Assembly (NCBI GenBank): GCA_026122225.1
Contig: JANEZZ010001676.1
Coordinates: 1,178,001 to 1,242,000 of the forward strand
DNA length: 64,000 nucleotides
From: Heloderma charlesbogerti
Taxonomy: Eukaryota; Chordata; Lepidosauria; Squamata; Helodermatidae
Direction of reading: 5' to 3'
The translations under genes were made by a program, and so were the position numbers. The notes beneath the pieces were generated by a model. That model had not been told where the DNA came from, ran no database searches, and saw only the letters and a program-made list of their open reading frames with translations. Below, in pieces: positions 31,021-42,225 of the stretch (position 1 is the first letter of the stretch; each line of letters begins with the position of its first letter).

Positions 31021-32119
31021 AGATTAAATGTTAAATGCCTGCTTAAAGAGAACAGTCATAGCTTGGTGTCTGCATGTATACAGTGAAGTTGCCAGGCGGA
31101 TCTCCCTGAGAAGGCCTAAGGGGGTTTTTGCTCCTAAGCAGGAGACCGGACATCAGGATTTTACATAAACCCCAGTTAAAACGTAGATTTTCATTAGCTC
31201 CCGGTATTGGTTCTCTGTCTTCTCCCCAAGGGGAATATAAAACTGGAATGATGCAAGCAGTTTTAACTGTCGTTCATCTGCGACTACCCAGAGCAAGCGC
31301 CGGGAGTGTTTGACGCTCCTGGCCTGTGTTCCATCTCTTGAGCTTCCGAAGCAAAGCTTCTGAAGCAGCTGAGTCATGAAACGTCTCGCTGGATGGCATC
31401 CACGTAACTCAACGCCACCATCTGTTCTCTCCAGTGTTCAAGACGACAACAACAAAAAGGGCAACAGCCTGACCTAGAAACGCAGACAAGGAGAAAGACG
31501 TGCCAGATTTGGGGCAGAGAGCAAAAGAGCTTTTCAGTAGTCTTTCTGACTGCGAAGCACTCTCTCCACCTCCCCAATTTCCCCCCTTTCTTCTTATTCT
31601 TAGTAATTGTCTCTGTTCTTATTAAAGCCATTTTTACAGCCGCTGGGTGACAAATTAGCATATTAATTGTGTCCTGTTCTTTGGGCCTCTTTTACACAGA
31701 GAATGGATTGTGGAAGGGGCGATGAGGGAGATATTGCAGGACAGACAGAATATTTGCAAGCACCTTCATTAGAAACTTACGGTCCTGGTGCCTTGTGATT
31801 TACCATCCTGGTCTTTGTCTGCCTCCCATCAGCAGCTGAAGAAGCATATTGCTGTAGCCAGAAAGTGTCAGTTTTTAAGCCAAGTGGGCCAGAGGCAGAC
31901 AACAGCAAGTGGAAAGGGGTCGAGAGAGGCCTTACATCTCACAGCGTACACCCGTGTTTCTTTAGTCCCACTGTTACCTGGGCAAACAGGTTTGATAGGT
32001 TTTTGAAATACAAGAACCTGCAAACTCTGTTGACCCACAGGCAGCAAGCTGCACGAGCAGCAATTTCTTCATTCAAAACACCTTTTCCACACTTGAAAAG
32101 AAGTGTGCTACAGTTTAAC

Positions 32120-32255
32120 TCGGCCTTCCCCAAGCTGGTGTCCTCCAAAAGTTTTAGACTTCAGCTCCCATCAGCCCCAGCTAGCATGGTCAGTGAACAG
32201 GAGTGTTGAGAGTCATTGTCCAAAACATCTGGAGGGCACCTAACTTGGGGATCTA
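32120..32255. mobile_element. Foldback hAT-like MITE (family A)
   Basis: The arms are 'cggccttccccaagctggtg', 'tcctccaaaagttttagact' and 'attgtccaaaacatctggag', 'ggcacctaacttgggga'. It lies about 250 bp upstream of the exon 10 acceptor. Confidence 0.7.
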
Positions 32256-32361
32256 ACTTCCTTGCATGACGTCAGGCCAGCGATGAACATCTGTTTGAGG
32301 CAGACGAATGCACGTCCCTAATGAAGTTTTCCCATTTTGTGATGCTCGAGACATTTCAGAG

Positions 32362-32460
32362 GCAGTGGGGGCTGGTGGCGCCAATGTCAGTGGGGCAGGG
32401 AGTCCGCTCCAGGTTTCCGTCAGAACTCTGAAGGAGCTCTCCGAGGTGCTTTGCAACTTG
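32362..32460. mobile_element. hAT-like MITE (family B) fragment near exon 10 acceptor
   Basis: The left half of family B is present: 'cagtgggggctggtggcgcc', 'aatgtcagtggggcaggg', 'tccgctccaggtttccgtca', 'gaaggagctctccgaggtgc'. It ends at 'tttgcaacttg', about 43 bp before the acceptor at 32503. The polypyrimidine tract of exon 10 lies in the remaining sequence. Confidence 0.65.
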
Positions 32461-32503
32461 CTAGTTTCATTTTCGTATCTGTTTTCCCCCTCTTCTCAAA
32501 CAG

Positions 32504-32559
32504 ACTCCACGACAGTCCTTTGTCAGAAGCTGATGGAGGTTGTCCCACAGGAGTCTTAA
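32504..32559 (+). CDS. SLC7A5: SLC7A5 exon 10, C-terminus and stop
   Basis: The acceptor is CTCTTCTCAAACAG (ends 32503). It completes the Tyr codon begun in exon 9 and encodes STTVLCQKLMEVVPQES followed by TAA (32557-32559). This cytoplasmic C-terminal tail is the most diagnostic segment for LAT1 against its paralogues. Mammalian LAT1 ends at the same place with a conservative change at the last residue. The frame from exon 2 to here is open throughout. Confidence 0.96.
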
Positions 32560-33372
32560 AGACAGCAAAAGCGTCGACATTCGGTTCAAGCCAACGCACA
32601 ATATTATTTTAGAAATGCGAGTACATCTGATTCCTCGTTTAAAAAAAAGAAGACATTGAAGCCGGGGATTTAGCAGACAGCATTCCCTGGAACCCGGCTG
32701 ACCGCACGGCCTGCCCCTCCCAGTCCTCGCTTCCTTTTCTCGCTCAAGCCAGGCAGCTGACAAGATGCAGGAGGAGACAAGGTCCAGGTGCGAATTCAGA
32801 AGAGAAGCTTCTGCTGGGAACTTCAGGAGGCCTCAACAGATCTGCAGCCAGGGAACCAATGGGACATTACATTTCCATGCGCAACTGCGGGCCGGACTCC
32901 TAGTCCTGGTCTTGAACAGTCCTCTTTCTTTAGTTAGCAACTTAGTTTCTTCACCCTGGGCTGCGTTACGAACAGAAATCCAAGTTGCCAAGAGCTGCCG
33001 GCATCCCATAGCTGCCTCCGCATTTGCAGAATCGACAACATGCAGTGCAGCTTGTTCATCTGGCAGTGCAAGGTTTTCTTGGGAAAAAGTATTTGTGAGC
33101 GTAACACTCCTTAGCACAAACAGATAGGGGCCCCGCAAAAAACACACAAGCAAACAAAAGCAGATGCTGGTTCTTCATTGTGGACCAGCACAGATATCGG
33201 CTAGTTCCAACCCTGACAGATATGGCTGCCCCAACCTGAACTCTTTTTTTTAAAACTGTTGTTGTTGTTAATCTTTTTTTTTTAGGGTTGTGTTTTTAAA
33301 CTCTCTCCCCCTTTCAGATTCCCATGTAGTTCTGCGTTGTATCGACTTAGAATAAACGTTTTGTATGTTGTC
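32560..33372 (+). other. SLC7A5: SLC7A5 3' UTR (proximal form)
   Basis: This is unique sequence without transposable elements, from the stop codon to just past a canonical poly(A) signal. It contains T-rich tracts near 33245-33290. The extent is inferred from the AATAAA at 33351. A longer UTR using later signals is possible, since mammalian SLC7A5 transcripts have longer 3' UTRs. Confidence 0.6.
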
Positions 33373-33373
33373 C
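33351..33373 (+). terminator. Candidate poly(A) signal of SLC7A5
   Basis: A canonical AATAAA at 33351-33356 is followed at once by a GT-rich stretch 'gttttgtatgttgt'. That is the usual arrangement of signal, cleavage region and downstream element. It lies about 790 nt after the stop codon. Confidence 0.55.
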
Positions 33374-35580
33374 CACTTGCGACGTCATGATTCTCCTGAG
33401 CAACTCTCTCCGATGCTGTTGGTGCCCGGGCAAAAGCCTCCTCCGCCAGACTTGTTCCAAATCCACCACAACACAGCCCGAGGACCTGTGCAGCCGAACC
33501 AAAATTCACCCAGTGGCAGACACTGCTACATTCTCTGTCCAGCTTTGGTGCTGGGAAAAGAGGCTCTGCTTGCGCTCGGTTGCCTGGCTTCAGCTTCCTA
33601 CCTCCCAGAAGACCACCTGGCATTTCCTGGCTGCGCCTGATGGTTATGCTGGCCCCTACCACTTTCCTTACTACACAGAATGGGATCCTATGTTCCAGGT
33701 CCATCAATGTGCTCTTGGGGGATGGGGAGGGATGGTTCCATGTGATGGTGAACTTGGAAGATGAACATTAGCAGAAAGTGGGTCTTGGGAGCATCGCTTG
33801 TGGCCCTTTTGTGATCCTTGGCTCGAGCTGAGCACGTGTAGAGTCCAGAGCAGACTTTGAGGCTGGCCCAGCAGGCAACAGTAGGTACTCGTGAGCTTCA
33901 GTTCGGAGGCCTGGAAGGCATGCTCCAGTCTTCTTGCTCTTGGGAGCTTCCATGTAGCTTTAGTCCAGCTCTACCTGGCACCTTCCAAATGTGTTGGGAC
34001 TGTACAGTCTGGCTGGGCATTATGGGAGTTGCAGTCCAGCACATCTGGAGGACGCCACGCTAGGGAAGACTGCTTTTAGTGCTCATTGCCACAAAGCATG
34101 GGACCAAGTTGCTTGGAGTTGTGAGGCATGTGTAGTCTCTACGTATCCGTTCGTACCCATTTCAGCGTTTTGTGTTTTTCCTCCCTGGTTCTCATGGGAA
34201 CAGAACGTCTGGAACGTCAGCATCTGATTTTGTTGAAAGGCTCTCTCTCCATGTGCCAATTGGTGGCCACTAAAACTTCATCCCTGGAAGTCCCACCTTC
34301 CAGGCCATAGAACTTCCTGGGTTCATCAACCCAGGAAGTAGTTCTGTCTCACTAGGATTGTTTACAGTCCCAACTGAGGGGCTGTTTTTGAGATGTAGGG
34401 GCGGCCATGATTTTCTTACCTCAATATCCATGTGGGGAATGTTTTACAGGATATAAGTTGTGATGTCACCACATTTGGGGTGGGGGGGGCTTTTTTAGGC
34501 CGTTTGACCACATGGATATTGAGGGGGAAAGCCACTGGAGAGTAAACCTTCCATCTCAGAAACAGATACGTTTGCCTTCTGTTTACCCATATTTTAGTTG
34601 GCTTCAGTCAGTGATTGGCGTCAAGACCAGCTTTGGGAAAGAGGTTTTCATTGACACTGAATCACAGAAGGAAAGAGTCAACCCATCCTCCCAGTGCACC
34701 ATGATCCTGATAGCCCCCTTACCAGATATTTAGGGTTTTAAAAAAAAAAAGATGCACAACTTCCATTGACACATGTAGTATCACACATAAATTGGTCCTT
34801 ACACCATACACTCTTATCCTGATTTGGAACCAGGATAAGTGTCATGGCTTCCCCATCCCCCAAAGAATCCTGGGAAGCTGCCATTTGGAGAAAGTGCTGA
34901 GAGTGTCTTGATAGAGATCTTAGCCTCTGTACGAGCCTACGGTCGGCAGCAAGGTGGGGTGGGGTGGGGTGACCATGGGAGTTGACACTGATTTAAATTT
35001 AGAGTGCAGACCTGCTTTGAGTTGATTATAATTTTCAAACACTCATAAAGACCATGGAAACCAACAAGTTGACCCATGGAAACATTTTGTTGAGAATCCA
35101 TATCATTTTCTTAGCTAAAGAGCCAACAAGGAGACTCCAACAATTCAGTTCTTACCTGGGAAATCCTGATTTAATTTGAAAGGAAGAATGTACTAACTAT
35201 CTTAGAGGAGTCCCATTTTGTTGGTTTTTACCACTCCATTACAAAAGAGGAGTAATACACCTGCCTTTTTATAATGGCGTTTTTAAATAACCAAGATACC
35301 CCAAACACACATCAATGTGTTGCTTATGCCGTGGTTTTGCTGTTTGCAATGGCCATCCAGTGTTCCATGGGAGGGAAAGAAGCTACTTCTTCTGATAGGA
35401 GCCATGGCCAAGACAGGTGGATGCCAGAAGAATGGGTAACTTGGTGCCTCTAAACCTTTCTTCTGTGATTTAGGTTCTATGAAAGGTAGGATATACCCAA
35501 CAGATCCCATGTTAGCACTGAGGAATGTGCCATTTGCATATCCTAGGGTAGTGTCAAACCAGGGGTGGGGAACCATAATC
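33374..35580. other. Downstream flank or longer 3' UTR, no gene seen
   Basis: Mostly unique sequence with one foldback-like fragment (about 33975-34065: 'ttccaaatgtgttgggactg', 'gggagttgcagtccagca'), a poly-A run at 34740 and G/T runs near 34485 and 34955. No exon-like structure is convincing. Confidence 0.45.
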
Positions 35581-35589
35581 CAGCGGGGG

Positions 35590-35690
35590 TAGAATCATAG
35601 AACAGTAGGTTTGGAAGGGGCCTATAAGACCATTGAGTCCAACCCCCTGCTCAATGCCAGATGATCTCCATGAACCATACGATGTCAGGG
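35590..35690 (-). mobile_element. CR1 LINE 3' end (classical type)
   Basis: Plus-strand 'agaatcatagaacagtaggt', 'ttggaaggggcctataagac', 'cattgagtccaaccccctgc' is the reverse complement of the well-known CR1 3' terminus with its ATTCTATGATTCT end. This is a different CR1 type from the long family at 21163. Confidence 0.75.
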
Positions 35691-35797
35691 GCGTGGCCAT
35701 GCCCCCTGACATCAAAGCAGCATGGCCATGCCCCCTGATGGAATTTGGTTCCTGGTTGCCACATCGAGAGGATCATCCTCCTGATGCAGCCACTGGG

Positions 35798-36147
35798 AAT
35801 CTGTTTCCCTTCTTCACACAGCGCAGAGTTAAACTATGGAATTCGCTTCCACAAGGTGTAGTGATGGCCACCAACTTGGATGGCTTTAAAAGGGGGTTAG
35901 ACACATTCCTAGAGGAGAAGGCTATCCATGGCTGCTGGGCTTGAAGGCTATGTGCTATCTCCAGAACCTGTGATGGTATGCCTTACACCAGTTGCTGGGG
36001 AACATGGGCGGGAGGGTGCTGGTGCACTTGCGTCCTGCTTGTGGGTTCCTGGTCGACGGCTAGTTGGCCACTGTGTGAACAGAGTGCTGGACTAGATGGA
36101 CCCTTGGTCTGATCCAGCAGGGCTCTTCTTACGTTCTTATGTTTCCC
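35798..36147 (+). mobile_element. CR1-like LINE 3' end
   Basis: The frame encodes FFTQRRVKLWNSLPQGVV, MATNLDGFKRGLDTFLEEKA. The 3' UTR follows and ends 'ggactagatggacccttggt', 'gatccagcagggctcttctt'. Same family as 21163-21987, truncated further. Confidence 0.8.
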
Positions 36148-36469
36148 CCTCCCCTGCAGCTTCTCCATGTGGGGAAAGGACATGGGGCAGGCGAAGCCAC
36201 CGCCCCAATCTGATTCCCTTGTATGCTACTCACCTTCCATTCTGTGGGGGAGCAGAGCACGGGAGAATTCCCTTGTTATCGCCAATCATAGTTTGGAGAT
36301 AACAAGCGGATTCCCCTCCCCCTCCTTAACCTCCATCCCCAGCAGCCTCCAGGGCAGGGGACAGGGCTTGGGGAAGGGAAGGAGACCTGTGGTGGAGCCC
36401 AAGTTCCATGGTCTGGATAGGTGCCCTCTGCACCTATCAAGAGCAATCTAGTCACTTCCCTAGCCGCTT

Positions 36470-37150
36470 GCAGTATACTTGTATGCATTTTTATGGTGTT
36501 TGGCAGGGTTGTTTTTGTTTTTTACTGAGCTTTGTACATAGAGATATTGAAATATGGTAACTGTTCTTTCCAAATTGGTGAAGTAATTTTGTTAAAGCAG
36601 AACAGGCGGACAATTGTGGGCTGACTTTTTGTCTGTTGTAGTGCCAACAATGGCGGGTTCTAATAACTGGGGCGCCACAGATGTCGAGCATCATCATGGG
36701 ATGTATTTCTAATTCTTTGTGAGTGCCGTGAATTGTTTATAGAGCTCTGTGGGTGGCTGCGTACCAAATATTCTGTCCATTTTCAGTGTTGCAAAACTGC
36801 TTCTGTCTTTGTTTTGTTCTCAAAGTATTAACTTCAAGAAAACCAGTGGCCAGTATATTTACAATTTCTGAATGGCATGATAGTTGGAAATGTTAATGCC
36901 TGTGGAAGATTGCCCTTTTGGGGGGACAGTTTGCATTTTTACAGCATCCCTTGTGACCTGTGGCATGTTTATTCTGATTATATATTGGATAAAAACGACT
37001 TGCTACTGCAGTACATGCCCAGTGCAAGCACTCCATTGAAAAACTGATTTTGAGAACAAAGCATAGCATAAAATCAAGTTCTTAGAGAAAATATTTCTGA
37101 CTAGCACGCTTTTGTGTTTTACACCCCCTTCCGTCCTTCACTGAAAATTC
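36470..37150. other. Repeat-free unique stretch
   Basis: About 680 bp of T-rich unique sequence without recognisable transposable elements and with no convincing ORF. It could be distal 3' UTR or an intergenic conserved element. The sequence alone cannot decide. Confidence 0.3.
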
Positions 37151-37214
37151 AGGGTTCAATCTGGACTTGGTCATGCTTAAGAGTAGACCCATTCTAATCA
37201 GTGGGACTGATGTT

Positions 37215-37555
37215 ACACTATGGTGAGACATGGGCGAGGGCCTGTTCTGCTGTGGCACCCCGGCTGTGCCCTCCCCTTGGAGGTGCTATTGGCGCAGACA
37301 TTGGTTTCATTTTGGCGCCAAGTTAAAACATGGCTTTTCACCAAAGCCTTTGAGGGCTAATTGAATCCCCTAAAGTTGCACACTGTTTTAACTGTTTTAT
37401 TGTTTTAGATTTTTAATTGGTATTAGCTTGCTTAATGGTTTTATATGCTTTTAGCTGTTTAAGTTACTCGTTGTTTCATACTGTTGAAATTGATTTTATC
37501 TGTTCACCGCCCTGACATCTTAATGATATAGGGTGGGATACAAATGTTTTGAATG
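37215..37555 (+). mobile_element. L2-like LINE 3' end
   Basis: 'aagttaaaacatggcttttc' resembles the LK(T/W)LF end of an L2-like ORF. A T-rich 3' UTR follows, then 'tctgttcaccgccctgacat', 'gatatagggtgggatacaaa'. Family C-like pieces flank it (37150-37200 and 37565-37640). Confidence 0.55.
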
Positions 37556-38583
37556 AATTAATGTCTGTTAGCCATGACTAACTGAAGTTGCATCGATTTC
37601 AATGGGTCTACTCGGTATGACTAAGTCTGGACCCAATCCTAGGTTTGAGAGAATTTGCTAACCTTGGCTCAGTTCACTGTTTGGGTGGGATCCAGATTGG
37701 CGCTGCATCCACTGCACTGACAGAAGTGGACTTCCCCACCTCCTCGAAGGCAGTCTTGGACCCCTTTGTGTTTACCTCTCACACACTCACGCAAGCAGAA
37801 TGCAAAATGCTCCAGTTCCTCTCACAGGCAACATACGTTTTTTTGAAAACATTTGCCTAGAAGAAAGGCAAAGTATCAAGATTTGTCTGAGCAGCAATGA
37901 AGGACACGAGAATACTTTCTCCGTTCAGTCTGTCAAACTCTCCCTCTGACTTTTTTGTTGTTGTTCCAGAATACTACCGTGCTTCCAAACACGATTAGAG
38001 GTATTTTAATTCCCTGAATTTCCCCATGGTATTGTGGCCTGCTTTGGCAAACAAACTTGTCTTGGCATACGAGCCACGCCCCACCACGCATTGTACCAGC
38101 CAGCCAAGCCTTCTTCCTCTACTCCATTTCATTATCTCCCCCATCCACAGAATCTCAGCATGTATTCTGTGGCCATGGAGCTCTCAGCCCTCATTGGGTG
38201 GCGTTACTTGGGTGGGGTCTTCACTGGGTGGGGTTTCTTTTTTGCCCCCTTGGATGTCCCTCTCCAATACTTTTGCGAACCTTTGGACCCCCCTGAGCAA
38301 GCAGATGCCTCCCCTCTTGTTTCTCAATTGCCCCATTTTGGCTGCAGTCCTGTCAGCACTCGTCAGTTGAGCTTCCTGGTAGGAGCAATGCAAAAACTTG
38401 GAGGTGGCCGACTTGTGGAAAAAAGTTTGTGAAAGTCCCTGTTTTGTTTTACGTCAGCCAAGCATCCTTTGCAAAACCTCTCTTCCGTGTGTGTGTGTGT
38501 GTTTAATTTCCCTGCTCCTCTGTACCTTTCATGTTTCTGGTACAGACGCCATTCTCCTCTGTAATGATGTCACTTTTTAAAAC

Positions 38584-38950
38584 CCTATATGGTTCCGGCC
38601 CAGCCAGGCCGCTTAACAAGATCAGCCTCGGATGGCCTTCTCTCTGTCCCATCAGCCAGGACAGCTAGACTGGTGGGGACGAGGGAGAGGGCCTTCTCTG
38701 TGGTGGCCCCCACTCTGTGGAACTCCCTCCCTAGGGGACTCCGTCATGCCCCCTCTTTAATGAGCTTCCGTCGTGCATTAAAAACGTGGTTGTTCAGGCA
38801 GGCATTTGGGGTGGGTTAGGGTGTTTAAAAAAAAAAATTATGGTAAAATTTTATTGTTTTAAATTGTTTTATGGTGGGTTGTACATCGCCCAGAGTGGCT
38901 GGGTGACCAGTCAGATGGGCGATTAATGAATTTAATAAATAAATAAATGT
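38584..38950 (+). mobile_element. L2-like LINE ORF2 C-terminus and tail
   Basis: The frame reads SASDGLLSVPSARTARLVGT, RERAFSVVAPTLWNSLPRGL, RRALKTWLFRQAFG, the typical end of an L2-type ORF. The 3' UTR ends 'gtacatcgcccagagtggct' and (AATA)n. The reading frame is uninterrupted over its short length. Confidence 0.75.
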
Positions 38951-39361
38951 CACTTTTTAAGCACGTCTAAAAGGAAAGAATTGAAAGATTAAAGTCTGGC
39001 AACTTTAATCGATATTCATTTATTCTCTGTAGGTGAAGATCACCGTTCTGTGGCTTTGCCCCTAGGTTGAGGGGTGCTTTCAGTTATAAGTGGCGGGGTG
39101 GCTCCCATCAAATCACTCCGCTGCCTTGGAGAAAATGAATGTATGAATCTTTTTTGGAATGCTTAATATATTTAAGAAGGCTTGTCATTTTCTGCAAGTC
39201 TCAGGAAATGGCTCTTAATAAATGTCCCCCCACCCACCCCAAGTAAAGATGTTTGCCATTATGGAAGGGGTGGGGGATACTGTCGGGGTCTTGAAATTTA
39301 AAATGCCCCCAAAGGGTTTCATTTAAGGTATGCTTAGGGACAGCTGAATGTCTCTTTATTC

Positions 39362-39497
39362 TTGCCTTCCCCAACCTGGCACCCTCCAGATGTGTTGGAC
39401 TGCAGCACCCATCATGGCCAGCCAGCGTAGCCAGTGGTCAGGAATGCCGGGAGTTGTAGTCCAGCACATCTGGAGAGCAGCAGTTTGGGGAAGGCTG
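39362..39497. mobile_element. Foldback hAT-like MITE (family A)
   Basis: A complete copy: 'cttccccaacctggcaccct', 'ccagatgtgttggactgcag' facing 'agttgtagtccagcacatct', 'ggagagcagcagtttgggga'. The flanks CTTTATTC and CTTTAGGC match at 6 of 8 positions. Confidence 0.75.
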
Positions 39498-40464
39498 CTT
39501 TAGGCCGATATAGCTCCCTTGGAGTCTACTATGACCCAGCTTCCCAGGGGTAGAATCAAAGCGTATAGCGACTGCCCCTTGCTGTGGGTCCAGGTTTGGG
39601 AATCTCTATACTGTTGAAGGAGCATGGCGCTCCCGTATGTATGGAGCTCAGTGAGCATGCTACCCTCGGTAGTTTGCTCCAGAGCATCTTAATGGAGTCG
39701 TTATTTTGCACAGGCTTCCCTCAGAGTAGGAGAGGAAGACTTTCATTCTCTGCCTTTTAAGGTCAGCACTGGAAGGCAATTATTCTTTTTCATCCCTTAA
39801 AATGGGAGAAGCAAATCCATTGCTCCCGATCCTTGCACGGGACACAATCAAGAGCGTGACCCTGATACCTACTGAACGTAATCGGACTCCTTACAAATCT
39901 ATATTTTCTTTTAACGTAGTTTTTCTTTTTTTAAAAAAAGAGTTTTTAACATAAGAAAAAAGTAAACCTAATTTAGGAAGGGGTTTTTGTTACACTTGAA
40001 GAAAATATTTTTACTAATTTAATGATTATGCTAGCGTTCAAATGGATAAATATCTTTAAGTGTCTTGGTCCTGAAGGTTTTTATGCTTATGGCGTTTGCA
40101 TTTGTCCATATTGCTTTGTTCTGAGATTCGTGCTGCTTTTGGTTTTTATCAGTCCTCCAGTAAATTCACCTCAATTCTGCCTTGTAAAAAGATGTGTAAT
40201 GCAATGTTGTCTATTGTTTTGTTTTCCTTGGGACTCTTCATTGTTCATGACTAACCATTGCTGTTACGTTTTGAATGTTCTGTTTTCTATTTGAACAAAG
40301 TATTTTGAATTACAACCCTCATCTTTTGGCTTGAAGACTTTTATTTATTTATTTAAAGACATGCTGATTTGGTGTCTTCACAAAGCAAATCTTCCGGTTC
40401 CTATTAAAATTGGTTGTTCACTCTTTCAATATCCTGCCTGCCTTTTCTACCAGAAAAATGTCAG

Positions 40465-40590
40465 GGCAGCATTTCCCAACTGGGCACCCTGCAGATGTGT
40501 TGGACTACAACTCCCATCATCTCCAACCTGGGGCGATGGGAATTGTAATCCAAGACATCTGGAGGGTGCTCGGTTGGGGAAAGCTAAGTC
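40465..40590. mobile_element. Foldback hAT-like MITE (family A)
   Basis: The arms are 'catttcccaactgggcaccc', 'tgcagatgtgttggactaca' and 'attgtaatccaagacatctg', 'gagggtgctcggttggggaa'. The flanking 8-mers are similar but not identical. Confidence 0.7.
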
Positions 40591-40779
40591 AGAGGAAGGT
40601 GTCTCCCCCTCACCCCATGCAAAGTGACCAGCTGGACTATGCAGGTTGATGGGCAGAGGTCTCTCCCAAGCTGCCGAATTGCTGGCCCTCTTACAAAACC
40701 TGCCATTCCTTGCCTCGTGGGCTACTGATGTAGTGGATCTCTCTGGCTTTCAGACGGGGACACTGGAGGCGGGGTGGGG

Positions 40780-41145
40780 GGAATAGAGGTGTATAAAATA
40801 ATGCAGGGAGATTCAGGGCAGATAAAAGGAAGGGCTTCTTCACACAGTGCATGGAAACTATGGAATTCACTACCACAGGATGTAGTCCTGGCCCCCAATT
40901 TGGATGGCTTTAAAAGGGGGTTGGACAAATTCCTGGAGGAGAAGGCTATCAATCACTGCTAGTCCTGAAGGCTGTCTGCTGCCTCCAGGATCGAAGGCGG
41001 TGTGTCAGTTGCTGAGGAACATGACCGAGAGGGTGCTGTTACACTCATGTCCTGTCTGTGGGTTTCCCATTGGGGCATCTGGTTGGCCATTGTGTGACGG
41101 CAACACTGGACTAGATATGCCTTTGGTCTGATCCAGCAGGGCTCT
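40780..41145 (+). mobile_element. CR1-like LINE 3' end with an internal deletion
   Basis: The frame fragment KLWNSLPQDVVLAPNLDGFK, RGLDKFLEEKAIN is followed by the 3' end 'actggactagatatgccttt', 'ggtctgatccagcagggctc'. Near 40801-40812 the sequence jumps from 'aataatgcaggg' to 'agattcagggcag', so about 80 bp of the element is missing. Confidence 0.75.
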
Positions 41146-41546
41146 TATGGGAGGGATTCCACCTGCAGGCCTCCTCCTAGTGCTCTCAATCCAAAGGCCT
41201 TGGGCAACTATTTCGTCTTCCTTCATCGGTTTTCTTGTGGAAAGAAAAAAAAAAGACTGACAAGTGGTGGGGAAACACGGGAGGGTTGCAAGCAGAAGAC
41301 GCTGACGTCCGGATCCCTCATCACGTTCTGTGAACAAGGCAGTATGACTGCTTAATAAAGCCTGTTCTGGAAGCACCCGGAGGTACTGCAAATCAAAATC
41401 CCATGACTTCAGGCTGCTTCACACATTTTGCCTCCCCACCACCACCACTATTCGCCTAAAAATATGGCAGGTTCAAAAAAAAATGCATCCCATAAGCACA
41501 GTTATCCAAGAGCCAAGGTAGGTACAGCTCCCTGTTGAGAAATTAT

Positions 41547-41725
41547 GGGCTGTAGCCCAGTGGAAGAGCACATGCCTTGTATGCAGAAGGTCCCAGGTTT
41601 GATCCAGGCATCTCCAGGAAGGGCTGGGAAAGAATCCTGCCTGCAAACGTGGAGAGCCACTGCCAGTCAGTGCAGACAGTACTGAGCTAGTTGGACCAAA
41701 CATCAGATTTGGTATAAGGCTGGGT
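41547..41725 (+). mobile_element. tRNA-derived SINE, near complete
   Basis: The head is 'gggctgtagcccagtggaag', with 'tgtatgcagaaggtcccagg' and a B-box-like 'tttgatcca'. The body is 'ctccaggaagggctgggaaa', 'gagccactgccagtcagtgc', and the tail 'tactgagctagttggacca'. Confidence 0.75.
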
Positions 41726-41797
41726 TTTTAGAGGGCTTTTGTATGGATTTTCTTGGGCCTTGCAATGTACAGTTTGTTGTCATGTAATGTGTGAAAC

Positions 41798-42158
41798 AAG
41801 GGGCCGCGGTGGCTTAGTAAGGGGCCGCGGTGGCTTAGTGGTTAAGACGCTGAACTGCAGACCAGAAGGTCGGCAGGACAGCAGTTCGAGACCCGAGTGC
41901 CGCGTGACGGAGTGAGCTCCCGTCTTCAGTCCCAGCTCCTGCCAACCTAGCAGTTCGAAAGCAAGAAATTGCAAGTAGATAAATAGGTACCGCCTCGGCG
42001 GGAAAGGTAACAGCGTTCCATGCACCTCGGTGTTCAGTCATGCCGGCCACATGACCACGGAAGCGTCTTCGGACAGCGCTGGCTATTGGGCTTAGAAATG
42101 GAGATGAGCACCACACCCTAGAGTCGGACACGACTGGTTGGGGACACCTTTACCTTTT
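41798..42158 (+). mobile_element. Sauria SINE with 13-bp TSD and duplicated head
   Basis: The tRNA-related head is 'ggggccgcggtggcttagtg', 'gttaagacgctgaactgcag'. The conserved body contains 'gccaacctagcagttcgaaa', 'gcaagtagataaatagg', 'catgccggccacatgacca' and 'cttcggacagcgctggct'. The end 'agagtcggacacgactgg' is BovB-like. This is the squamate Sauria SINE. The first 20 bp of the head occur twice in tandem (41800-41838). TAATGTGTGAAAC flanks it exactly (41785-41797 and 42159-42171). Confidence 0.9.
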
Positions 42159-42225
42159 TAATGTGTGAAACGGCCCTTGGAGCCAGGTTCTGGGGGCTGC
42201 CTCAAATATTACATACTTCCTAGAT

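Larger units (their letters stand above)
27817..32503 (+). other. SLC7A5 intron 9 (about 4.7 kb)
   Basis: This is non-coding. It holds a long inverted L2-like LINE (27930-28985), an L2-like tail (29086-29185), a SINE split by a hAT element (29505-29965), AT-rich low-complexity sequence (30430-30620), foldbacks at 29261 and 32120, and a half family B MITE (32362-32460) just before the exon 10 acceptor. Confidence 0.85.
5848..33372 (+). other. SLC7A5: SLC7A5 (LAT1) gene, exons 2-10 and proximal 3'UTR
   Basis: This span is the part of the SLC7A5 gene that can be read in the window. LAT1 is a 12-TM APC-fold antiporter of large neutral amino acids at the plasma membrane, working as a heterodimer with 4F2hc (SLC3A2). 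Nine exons with consensus AG/GT borders join in frame: 126, 106, 45, 124, 104, 97, 150, 178 and 56 coding nt. Together they give about 327 residues closely resembling the C-terminal two thirds of vertebrate LAT1, which is about 507 aa. The C-terminus beginning STTVLCQKLM separates it from LAT2 (SLC7A8) and y+LAT paralogues. Exon 1 is outside the window. Intron lengths are about 15.1, 1.7, 1.2, 0.9, 1.1, 0.55, 0.5 and 4.7 kb. Exon numbering assumes the ten-exon mammalian structure. Confidence 0.95.

Noticed and set aside
32765..33127. 120-codon plus-strand frame after the SLC7A5 stop
   Set aside because: Lies in the inferred 3' UTR, has no LAT1 counterpart, and a minus frame is equally open there.
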